From JAEMQF01 sp031419715 (GTDB lineage Bacteria > Pseudomonadota > Gammaproteobacteria > Burkholderiales > Burkholderiaceae_C): a DNA stretch of 5,467 nucleotides. The stretch lies in assembly GCA_031419715.1 (NCBI GenBank), contig JANOLJ010000321.1:1-5467 (forward strand). The letters are read 5' to 3'. Positions 1-5,424 of this stretch are shown here, piece by piece. The position numbers were made by a program, and so were the translations under genes. Positions within the stretch are counted from its first letter, which is position 1. Each line of letters begins with the position of its first letter. The notes beneath the pieces were generated by a model. It had not been told where the DNA came from. It did not search any database and saw nothing but the letters and a program-made list of their open reading frames with translations.

Positions 1-118
1 TGCAGCGCAGGCGAGGGCGGGCCGGCTACAGCGGGCATTAAGAAGCCGGAGCTCGGCCCGTTCAGGGCCGAGCAAGGGTTCAGCCCGCTGTGGCCGGCCT
101 GCCCTCGCCTGCGCCGCT
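1..118. repeat. Large imperfect palindromic intergenic element with inner hairpin
   Basis: Bases 5-36 are the near-perfect reverse complement of 83-114: 30 of 32 positions pair, and the two exceptions (19/100 and 27/92) would be G-U pairs in RNA. Nested inside is a second hairpin, 51-59 with 65-73, a 9-bp perfect stem with the 5-base loop GTTCA. The asymmetric spacers are 37-50 and 74-82. The outer arm tip contains one GCGCAG and one GCGAGG hexamer. No coding sequence is supported here. The structure resembles a REP/BIME-type extragenic palindrome, and an inverted, partly expanded copy lies at the right end of the window. There is no run of T after the stem, so it is not a classical intrinsic terminator, although it could stabilise the 3' end of a transcript from an upstream gene. 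Confidence 0.85.
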
Positions 119-171
119 CAACCCTATGCACTCGCCCGCGCCGCTCCACACCGGCCCGGACAAGGCACAGC

Positions 172-175
172 GGAG
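172..175 (+). promoter_or_regulatory. Ribosome binding site of the permease gene
   Basis: GGAG lies 8 bases before the ATG at 184. It supports this start over the overlapping ORF that begins at 90 in another frame. I see no convincing sigma-70 promoter in 119-183, which fits the gene being internal to an operon that begins left of the window. Confidence 0.6.
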
Positions 176-183
176 CGTGGCGA

Positions 184-1140
184 ATGAGCCAAGGCCTCAG
201 CACCGCGCACTCCGTGGTCGAACCCACCGCGACGTCCAAGCGCATCGCGATGGTGATCGTTGTGCTCTACGCCGTCATCACACTCGTGCCGCTGCTGTGG
301 ATAGCCCTGACGAGCATCAAAAGCCCGCCCGATTCGATCAGCTACCCGCCGAAAGTCTTGTTCGAGCCGTCGATCGAAGGCTATTGCAACCTGTTCACGA
401 CGCGCTCGCGCCAGACCGAGGAATACATCAAGAGCTTGCCCCCTGCCGCCGATGCCTGCGAGCGCGCGGCGCGTGCCAACAGCATGGTCGTCGTGAGCCG
501 CTCGAACTATCTGCCACGATTCATCAACTCGCTGATCATCGCGATCGGCTCGACGATCCTGTCAGTCGGCCTGGGCGTGATGGCCGCGTATGCCTTCTCG
601 CGTTTCAAGGTGCCGGGCAAGGATGACTTGATGTTCTTCATCTTGTCCACGCGCATGATGCCGCCGATCGCAGTGGCCATTCCGATCTACCTGATGTACC
701 GCGAGCTCGGCCTGTCCGACACCAGGCTCGGCATGATCTTGCTCTACAGCGCCGTCAACGTGTCGCTCGCGGTGTGGTTGCTCAAGGGCTTCATCGACGA
801 AATCCCGCGTGAGTACGAAGAAGCGGCGATGGTCGACGGCTATACCCGGCTGCAAGCGTTTCGCAAAGTCGTGCTGCCGCAGGCGACCACCGGCATCGTC
901 GCCACCGCCATCTTTTGTTTGATCTTTGCGTGGAACGAGTATGCGTTCGCGGTGCTGCTCACCAGCGGCGAAGCGCAGACCGCGCCACCCTTCATTCCCA
1001 TCATCATCGGCGAGGGCGGGCAAGACTGGCCGGCGGTGGCGGCCGGAACGATGCTGTTCCTGATTCCCATCCTCGTCTTCACCGTGTTGCTGCGCAAACA
1101 CCTGCTGCGTGGCATCACCTTCGGCGCGGTGCGCAAATGA
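184..1140 (+). CDS. ABC transporter permease, MalG-type (carbohydrate/polyol import)
   Basis: This 318-residue inner-membrane protein would form half of the translocation channel of a carbohydrate importer. I see six hydrophobic segments, at about 21-43, 112-137, 148-171, 182-203, 234-259 and 282-303. Between the fourth and fifth is the cytoplasmic EAA loop (EYEEAAMVDGY, then RKVVLPQ; about 210-233), which docks on the ATPase. The C-terminal RGITFGAVRK is typical of MalG-like permeases. The loop between the first two segments (about 44-110) is long and carries cysteines at 68 and 92. The ATG at 184 follows a GGAG at good spacing. The stop overlaps the start of the next gene (ATGA), which implies translational coupling. 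A MalF-type partner and a binding protein are expected upstream. The substrate cannot be read from sequence; the dhaLK genes downstream point to a small polyol or ketose. Confidence 0.93.
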   Translation: MSQGLSTAHSVVEPTATSKRIAMVIVVLYAVITLVPLLWIALTSIKSPPDSISYPPKVLFEPSIEGYCNLFTTRSRQTEEYIKSLPPAADACERAARANSMVVVSRSNYLPRFINSLIIAIGSTILSVGLGVMAAYAFSRFKVPGKDDLMFFILSTRMMPPIAVAIPIYLMYRELGLSDTRLGMILLYSAVNVSLAVWLLKGFIDEIPREYEEAAMVDGYTRLQAFRKVVLPQATTGIVATAIFCLIFAWNEYAFAVLLTSGEAQTAPPFIPIIIGEGGQDWPAVAAGTMLFLIPILVFTVLLRKHLLRGITFGAVRK

Positions 1141-1328
1141 GCCCGGTTTCCAGCCGCTGGCCCAAATGGCTGCGCCGCGGGCCGATGGAGATGGCGGCGT
1201 GCATCGTCATCGCGCTCGGCGTGTTCATGATGTTGCAGCCGTTCGCGATGGTGCTGTACACCTGGTCGTTCGTGACCACGCTGTTCGGCGTGGCGATGTT
1301 CACCATCGTCTCGAAGTTTCCCGAATGA
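1137..1328 (+). CDS. Small two-helix membrane protein of the ABC transporter operon, unknown function
   Basis: A 63-residue protein. It has a basic N-terminus (RWPKWLRRG, residues 7-15), then two hydrophobic stretches at about 18-36 and 38-58 separated by QPF, and a short polar tail SKFPE. This suggests a membrane hairpin or two short helices with the N-terminus in the cytoplasm. The start at 1137 is chosen because it forms an ATGA overlap with the permease stop; an internal ATG at 1185 (residue 17) would keep both hydrophobic segments. No strong Shine-Dalgarno precedes it, which fits reinitiation. A small membrane protein sits in a similar place in some glycerol-type ABC operons (GlpU, DUF2160), but this one is shorter and does not look like that family to me. 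It may be an accessory subunit of the importer; the function is not known from sequence. Confidence 0.8.
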   Translation: MSPVSSRWPKWLRRGPMEMAACIVIALGVFMMLQPFAMVLYTWSFVTTLFGVAMFTIVSKFPE

Positions 1329-1358
1329 AAGCAACCCCCAGACACCTGCGGTATCGCC

Positions 1359-1384
1359 CCCCGAGGGGGCCAGCCCCCTCGGGG
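1359..1384. repeat. GC-rich intra-operon hairpin
   Basis: CCCCGAGGGGG (1359-1369) and CCCCCTCGGGG (1374-1384) form a perfect 11-bp stem with a 4-base loop CCAG. It lies in the only sizeable gap before the ATPase genes, ending 21 bases before the ATG at 1406. There is no T-tract, so an intrinsic terminator is unlikely. I recall similar palindromes as dispersed intergenic repeats in Comamonadaceae and relatives. It differs in sequence from the palindrome at the window ends. It could slow ribosomes or RNA decay and so set the ratio of membrane subunits to ATPases. Confidence 0.8.
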
Positions 1385-1405
1385 CGGCCCAGCGTGGGCT
1401 GAGCC

Positions 1406-2500
1406 ATGGCCGAAATCCGCGTCGAACAACTTCACAAGGCCTTCGCCGATTTCGTGGCGGTGCAGGACTCCAGCTTCACCGTGCGCGATGGCGAATTCTT
1501 CTGCCTGCTCGGGCCCTCGGGCTGCGGCAAGACGACAACGCTGCGCATGATCGCCGGCTTGGAGCTGCCGACCTCCGGGCGCATCTTCCTCGGCAATGAA
1601 GACGTGACGTTCAAGCGCGCCTCGCACCGCGACATCGCCTTCGTGTTCCAGCTCTTCGCGCTCTACCCGCACCTGAACGTGCGCAAGAACATCGCGTTTC
1701 CGCTTGTTTCGCAGGGCATGGCGCGGCGCGAAGTCGAGGCCAAGGTGAACGAGGCGGCGCGAATCCTGCGCATCACGGAGCTGCTCGACAAGTCGGTGTC
1801 GGGCCTGTCCAGCGGCGACCGCCAGCGCGTCGCCCTCGGCCGTGCCATCGTGCGCCAGCCTCAGGCCTTCATGATGGACGAGCCGCTCGGCGCGCTCGAC
1901 TCCGAGTTCCGGGAAGTAATGTGCACCGAGCTGCGCGGCCTGCACGACCGCCTGAAGGCGACGACGGTCTACGTCACGCACGACCAGGTGGAGGCGATGG
2001 CGATGGCCGACACGATTGCCATCATGAACCGCGGCGTCATCGAGCAGCTCGGCGCGCCGCAAGAGGTCTACGACCGGCCAGCGTCGGTGTTTGTCGCCGA
2101 CTTCATCGGCGCGCCGTCGATGAACTTCATCCCGTTTGCCGGCAGCTACGCGCAGGGCGCGAGCGCGGTGGCGATCGGCCCGGCCACGGTGGCGGTGCCG
2201 CCGCTGCTGGAAGCTGTTTCCGAACGCGCGCTGCTGTGCGGCGTGCGCCCTGAACACGTGCGCTTCGACGCCGCGTCCGCGCTGCGCGCCGAGGTGCTGG
2301 GCACCGAGTACCTGGGCCACAGCCAGATCGTCACATTGACCACGGCGGCAGGCTCGACGCTGCGCGCCAAGCTCGGCGTGAACGTTCCCGCGCAGCGCGG
2401 TGACCACGTTGGCCTGGCGTTCGACGCGCACGCCGTGTCGCTGTTCGACCAGCAATCGGGCCGGGCGCTGGCCCGCCGCGGCGAGGCCGCGCATGGCTGA
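1406..2500 (+). CDS. ABC transporter ATP-binding protein 1 (MalK/UgpC-type) with degenerate signature
   Basis: This 364-residue cytoplasmic ATPase would power the importer. Visible motifs are Walker A GPSGCGKTT (36-44), Q-loop Gln82 in FVFQLFALYPHL, Walker B FMMDEP (155-160) with catalytic Glu159, D-loop ALD (163-165) and switch His192 in YVTHDQ. The signature reads LSSGD (134-138) where LSGGQ is expected, a change at two conserved positions. A C-terminal TOBE-like region follows (about 275-350; GVRPEH at 279-284), giving the usual MalK-family length. MAEIRVEQLHKAF is a normal N-terminus, so the ATG at 1406 is preferred, but its ribosome binding site is weak and a GC hairpin lies just upstream. 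The 3' end overlaps the next gene by 8 bases. It is expected to pair with the second ATPase as a heterodimer. Confidence 0.95.
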   Translation: MAEIRVEQLHKAFADFVAVQDSSFTVRDGEFFCLLGPSGCGKTTTLRMIAGLELPTSGRIFLGNEDVTFKRASHRDIAFVFQLFALYPHLNVRKNIAFPLVSQGMARREVEAKVNEAARILRITELLDKSVSGLSSGDRQRVALGRAIVRQPQAFMMDEPLGALDSEFREVMCTELRGLHDRLKATTVYVTHDQVEAMAMADTIAIMNRGVIEQLGAPQEVYDRPASVFVADFIGAPSMNFIPFAGSYAQGASAVAIGPATVAVPPLLEAVSERALLCGVRPEHVRFDAASALRAEVLGTEYLGHSQIVTLTTAAGSTLRAKLGVNVPAQRGDHVGLAFDAHAVSLFDQQSGRALARRGEAAHG

Positions 2501-3590
2501 ACTGCGCATCGAGGGATTGCACAAGCGCTTCGGCGCGGTGCAGGCCATCAGCGGGCTGACGCTCGACGTGGCGAGCGGCGAATTCATCGTGCTGCTCGGC
2601 CCCAGCGGCGCCGGCAAGACGACGACGCTGCGTCTGGTGGCGGGTCTGGAAAAACCCGATGCAGGGCGCGTGCACATAGGAGGGCGCGATGTCACCGCCG
2701 ACGCGCCCGCGCTGCGTGACGTGACCTTCGTGTTCCAGCAGTATTCGCTGTACCCGCACCTCAGCGTGTTCGACAACCTGGCGTTTCCGCTGCGCTCGCC
2801 GATGCGCCCGATGGCCGAGCCGCAGGTGCGCGACAAAGTGATGGAAGTGGCGAAGCTGCTGCGCATCGACGACAAGCTCAAAAGCCCCGCCACGAAGCTT
2901 TCGGGCGGGCAGATGCAGCGCGTCGCGATCGGCCGCGCGCTCGTGCGCGACCCGGCCGTCACACTGATGGACGAGCCGCTGTCGTCGCTCGACGCGAAGC
3001 TGCGCAACGACTTGCGCCTGGAGTTGAAGCGCATCCAGCAAGACCTGGGCGCGACGATGCTTTACGTGACGCATGACCAGACCGAGGCGCTGACGCTCGC
3101 CACGCGCATCGGCGTGCTCGACCATGGGCATCTCGTTCAGGTGGGCAGCCCGCGCGACATCTACGAAGACCCGCAAAGCAGCGCTGTGGCGGCGCGCCTG
3201 GGTTCGCCAAGAATCAATCTGATTCCACGCGCCGCGCTCGGCGAGTGGCCCGCACCCACGGGCGCCGCCACCGCGGGCGTGCGCGCCGAGCACCTGCATG
3301 TGCATGCGGGTGCCGGTGCCGGTGCCGGTGCGGAGGCGCGCGTGCACGCAAGCGCCTCGCCCAACGCGCACAGCCTGCGTGCGGGTGCGCACACGGCTGT
3401 GCCTGCCCAGGTGCGGCGCATCGAAATCCTGAGCGACCAGCGCCTCGTGCACCTCGCGCTCGCCCACAGTGCGCATGAACTCGTGAGCGCCGCGCCGAGC
3501 GATGCCGCGCTGGTGCCAGGCGCGGCGGTGAGCGTCGAGTTGCGCCGCGTCTTGTGGTTCGACGCCGCAGGCCAGCGCATCGCCGGCTGA
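2493..3590 (+). CDS. ABC transporter ATP-binding protein 2 (MalK/UgpC-type), canonical signature
   Basis: This 365-residue ATPase is a paralogue of the preceding one. It carries Walker A GPSGAGKTT (36-44), Q-loop Gln82, an intact LSGGQ signature (136-140), Walker B TLMDEP (157-162) with Glu161, and His194 in YVTHDQ. The ATG at 2493 is chosen because the homology begins there (MAELRIEGLHKRF), GAGG lies 6 bases upstream, and the start overlaps the previous stop; the frame stays open back to 2400, but those codons read as the shadow of ATPase 1. The C-terminal TOBE-like region starts normally (AGVRAEHLHV, 261-270), is interrupted by an Ala/Gly/His-rich stretch at about 271-303 that includes HAGAGAGAGA, and resumes at AQVRRIEIL (305-313). 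The two ATPases most likely form a heterodimer on a permease pair. Confidence 0.95.
   Translation: MAELRIEGLHKRFGAVQAISGLTLDVASGEFIVLLGPSGAGKTTTLRLVAGLEKPDAGRVHIGGRDVTADAPALRDVTFVFQQYSLYPHLSVFDNLAFPLRSPMRPMAEPQVRDKVMEVAKLLRIDDKLKSPATKLSGGQMQRVAIGRALVRDPAVTLMDEPLSSLDAKLRNDLRLELKRIQQDLGATMLYVTHDQTEALTLATRIGVLDHGHLVQVGSPRDIYEDPQSSAVAARLGSPRINLIPRAALGEWPAPTGAATAGVRAEHLHVHAGAGAGAGAEARVHASASPNAHSLRAGAHTAVPAQVRRIEILSDQRLVHLALAHSAHELVSAAPSDAALVPGAAVSVELRRVLWFDAAGQRIAG
3309..3330 (+). repeat. Short in-frame GGTGCC hexamer repeat
   Basis: Three full GGTGCC units (3309-3326) and a partial fourth lie inside the second ATPase gene and encode the Gly-Ala alternation at residues 273-280. Because the unit is 6 bases, changes in copy number would keep the reading frame. 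The repeat sits in a probable surface loop of the TOBE-like region. Confidence 0.75.
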
Positions 3591-3605
3591 CGGCGCAAGA
3601 CCATT

Positions 3606-3609
3606 GGAG
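3606..3609 (+). promoter_or_regulatory. Ribosome binding site of dhaL
   Basis: GGAG lies 8 bases before the ATG at 3618, in the 27-base gap after the second ATPase stop. It is one of the clearest Shine-Dalgarno sequences in the window and fixes the dhaL start. Confidence 0.65.
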
Positions 3610-3617
3610 ACCCCGCC

Positions 3618-4232
3618 ATGCCTCACTTCGCGCTGATTCGCGCCGCCACGCAAACCTTGATCGATCATCTCGATGAGCTCACCGAACTCGACCAGGCGAT
3701 CGGCGATGGCGACCACGGCCTGAACATGAAACGCGGTGCGCTGGCGATCCAGGCGAAGCTGCCAGAGTGGCAGGGCAAGAGCTTCAACGACGTGCTCAAG
3801 CTCATGGGAATGACCTGCATGTCGAAGATCGGCGGCTCGTCGGGGCCGGTGTTCGGCACGCTGCTCGTCACGCTTTCCAAAGAACTGCCCGAGTCGCCCG
3901 GCCCTGCCGACCTGTCGCGGGCGTTGCAGACGGGCATCGCCGCGCTCACCAAACTTGGCAAGGCGGTGGTCGGCCAGAAGACGCTGCTCGACGTGCTCGA
4001 CCCGCTGCAGGCCATGCTCGGTGAAGTGGGCGCGTCGGGTGAGCATGGGCGCGACGCCCTGGCGCGGGTGCGCCAATGCGCGCTTGACGCAGCGGCTGCC
4101 ACCGCGAACATGGACGCCACCCGCGGCCGCGCCTCGTTCCTCGGCGACCGGGCGCTCGGTCATGTGGACCCGGGTTCGCGCTCGGTTGCCTTGATCGTCT
4201 GCGCGATTTGTGACAACCTTAGTGCTGCCTGA
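3618..4232 (+). CDS. dhaL: Dihydroxyacetone kinase subunit DhaL (ADP-binding, phosphoryl-transfer subunit)
   Basis: A 204-residue cytoplasmic protein matching the DhaL (DAK2) family in length. In PTS-type dihydroxyacetone kinases DhaL holds a bound ADP that is rephosphorylated and passes its phosphate to the ketose on DhaK. The magnesium/nucleotide motif is clear: LTELDQAIGDGDHG, with Asp25, Asp30 and Asp32 spaced like the three metal-binding aspartates of Escherichia coli DhaL. Further family motifs are KIGGSSGPVFGT (70-81), GQKTLLDVLDP (119-129) and TRGRASFLGDRALGHVDPGS (168-187). It precedes dhaK, the reverse of the common dhaK-dhaL-dhaM order, and no DhaM gene is in view. A good GGAG supports the start. 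An alternative is that the pair acts on a related ketose such as erythrulose. Confidence 0.93.
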   Translation: MPHFALIRAATQTLIDHLDELTELDQAIGDGDHGLNMKRGALAIQAKLPEWQGKSFNDVLKLMGMTCMSKIGGSSGPVFGTLLVTLSKELPESPGPADLSRALQTGIAALTKLGKAVVGQKTLLDVLDPLQAMLGEVGASGEHGRDALARVRQCALDAAAATANMDATRGRASFLGDRALGHVDPGSRSVALIVCAICDNLSAA

Positions 4233-4285
4233 ATCGGCACCCGTTCGGCCATGCTTTCGGTAGCCCACTCCAACCGCCACGCACC

Positions 4286-5275
4286 ATGAAAAAACTCATC
4301 AACCACGTCGACACCGTGCTCGCCGAGTCGCTGGACGGTTTTGCCGTGGCGCACGCCGACATCGTGACCCTTGGCGTTCAGCGCGAATTCGTGCGGCGCC
4401 GCCACACCAAACCCGGCAAGGTCGCGCTGATCTCCGGCGGCGGCTCCGGCCACGAGCCTTTGCATGCAGGCTTCGTGGGCCACGGCATGCTGGACGCCGC
4501 CTGCCCCGGCCAGGTGTTCACCTCGCCCACGCCGAACCAGATGCTTGCCGCGGCAGAGTCGGTGGACACCGGCGGTGGTGTGCTGTTCATCGTGAAGAAC
4601 TATTCCGGCGACATGATGAACTTTCAAATGGCCGCCGAGATGCTGGAGCGCGACAACGCCACCGTCATCGTGAACGACGACGTGGCGGTGGAAAACTCGA
4701 CCTACACCACCGGCCGGCGCGGCGTGGCGGGCACCTTGATCGTCGAGAAAATCGTCGGCGCGGCCGCGGAGCGCGGCGACAAGCTCGCCGCGCTCAAGCT
4801 GCTGGGCGACGCCGTCAACAAGGCCACCGCGTCGATGGGCGTCGCGCTCACCTCGTGCACCGTGCCGGCCGCCGGCAAGCCGACGTTCAACCTCGGCGCG
4901 GATGAGATGGAAATGGGCGTGGGCATCCACGGCGAACCGGGGCGGCGCCGAGTCAAACTCACCAGTGCAGACGACATCGCCGCCGAGCTCGCCGGGGCGA
5001 TCCTGAAAGATCTGTCGCTCAAACGCGGCCAGGAGGCGATCCTGTTCGTGAACGGCTTCGGCGGCACGCCGACGCTTGAACTCTATGTGATGGTGCACGC
5101 CACGCTGAAGGTATTGCATGGGGCAGGCGTGAAAGTGGTGCGGCACCTCACCGGTTCTTACGTCACGTCACTCGAGATGGCAGGGTGCTCGATCACCGTG
5201 ACAGCGGTGGACGCGCTCGCGCTCGCGCTGTGGGACGCGCCGGTGCACACCGCTGCGCTGCGCTGGGGGATGTAG
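4286..5275 (+). CDS. dhaK: Dihydroxyacetone kinase subunit DhaK (substrate-binding subunit)
   Basis: A 329-residue cytoplasmic protein of the DhaK (DAK1) family. DhaK binds the ketose covalently as a hemiaminal on a histidine and presents it to DhaL for phosphorylation. Key residues are visible: GGGSGHEP with His56, NYSGD with Asp109 (both at the E. coli numbers), and GVGIHGEPG with His215, matching the substrate-binding His218 of E. coli. The N-terminus MKKLINH is typical and fixes the start at 4286 although no Shine-Dalgarno is visible upstream. The length fits the separate-subunit class; the ATP-dependent enzymes are fused DhaK-DhaL proteins of well over 500 residues. It follows dhaL after 53 bases and appears to be the last gene of the unit. 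The substrate may be dihydroxyacetone or another short ketose delivered by the upstream transporter. Confidence 0.94.
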   Translation: MKKLINHVDTVLAESLDGFAVAHADIVTLGVQREFVRRRHTKPGKVALISGGGSGHEPLHAGFVGHGMLDAACPGQVFTSPTPNQMLAAAESVDTGGGVLFIVKNYSGDMMNFQMAAEMLERDNATVIVNDDVAVENSTYTTGRRGVAGTLIVEKIVGAAAERGDKLAALKLLGDAVNKATASMGVALTSCTVPAAGKPTFNLGADEMEMGVGIHGEPGRRRVKLTSADDIAAELAGAILKDLSLKRGQEAILFVNGFGGTPTLELYVMVHATLKVLHGAGVKVVRHLTGSYVTSLEMAGCSITVTAVDALALALWDAPVHTAALRWGM

Positions 5276-5305
5276 GCCCGCTTGCGCTCCGTTCGTTGGC
5301 ATAGG

Positions 5306-5330
5306 GCGGCGCGGCGCGGCGCGGCACGGC
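5306..5330. repeat. Pentamer run (GCGGC)4 plus one variant unit
   Basis: Four GCGGC units (5306-5325) are followed by ACGGC (5326-5330) and run directly into the hexamer array. The run lies 30 bases after the dhaK stop and has no coding support. Confidence 0.7.
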
Positions 5331-5424
5331 GCAGGCGCAGGCGCAGGCGCAGGCGAGGGCGAGGGCGAGGGCGAGGGCGAGGGCGAGGGCGAGGGCGAGG
5401 GCGAGGGCGAGGGCGAGGGCGAGG
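5329..5424. repeat. Hexamer tandem array (GCGCAG)4(GCGAGG)12
   Basis: Four perfect GCGCAG units (5329-5352) are followed by twelve perfect GCGAGG units (5353-5424). The same two hexamers occur once each, in the same order, at 5-16 in the left palindrome, so this looks like an expanded arm of the second palindrome copy. The GGG runs recur every 6 bases with CGA between them, which fits the G3N3 G-quadruplex pattern on the plus strand. Perfect tandem units suggest recent expansion and copy-number variation; an assembly or length error is also possible in such sequence. Confidence 0.9.

Noticed and set aside
90..626. A 178-codon plus-strand frame at the left edge
   Set aside because: It begins inside the palindrome and overlaps the well-supported permease in another frame. 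Its sequence is Arg/His/Pro/Ala-rich without membrane segments or motifs.
915..1136. An upstream extension of the small membrane protein to a start at 915
   Set aside because: It would overlap the permease by more than 200 bases, and the added residues are an Arg/His-rich shadow. The ATGA start at 1137 explains the gene better.
1137..1328. The small membrane protein as GlpU (DUF2160) of a GlpSTPQUV glycerol transporter
   Set aside because: The position and the presence of two ATPases are suggestive, but at 63 residues it is shorter and its sequence does not resemble what I know of that family. The gene symbol was withheld.
1359..1384. The intra-operon hairpin as a rho-independent terminator
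   Set aside because: The stem is strong, but no T-tract follows it, and the downstream genes clearly belong to the same functional set.
1115..3034. A 639-codon open frame on the minus strand
   Set aside because: It lies opposite both ATPase genes, whose motifs are intact on the plus strand. Its translation has Arg/Ser/Ala-rich low complexity with no recognisable domain. Long antisense frames are common in DNA this GC-rich.
2331..4280. A 649-codon open frame on the minus strand
   Set aside because: It runs antisense to ATPase 2 and dhaL, is dominated by Arg, His and Ala, and has no domain; it is a composition artefact.
4160..5146. A 328-codon open frame on the minus strand
   Set aside because: It is antisense to dhaK, whose catalytic residues are all present in the plus frame. 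The translation is a His/Arg/Gly-rich shadow.
5329..5424. The hexamer array as a CRISPR or plasmid iteron array
   Set aside because: Units are 6 bases with no spacers, and no cas or replication gene is nearby. It is a simple tandem repeat.
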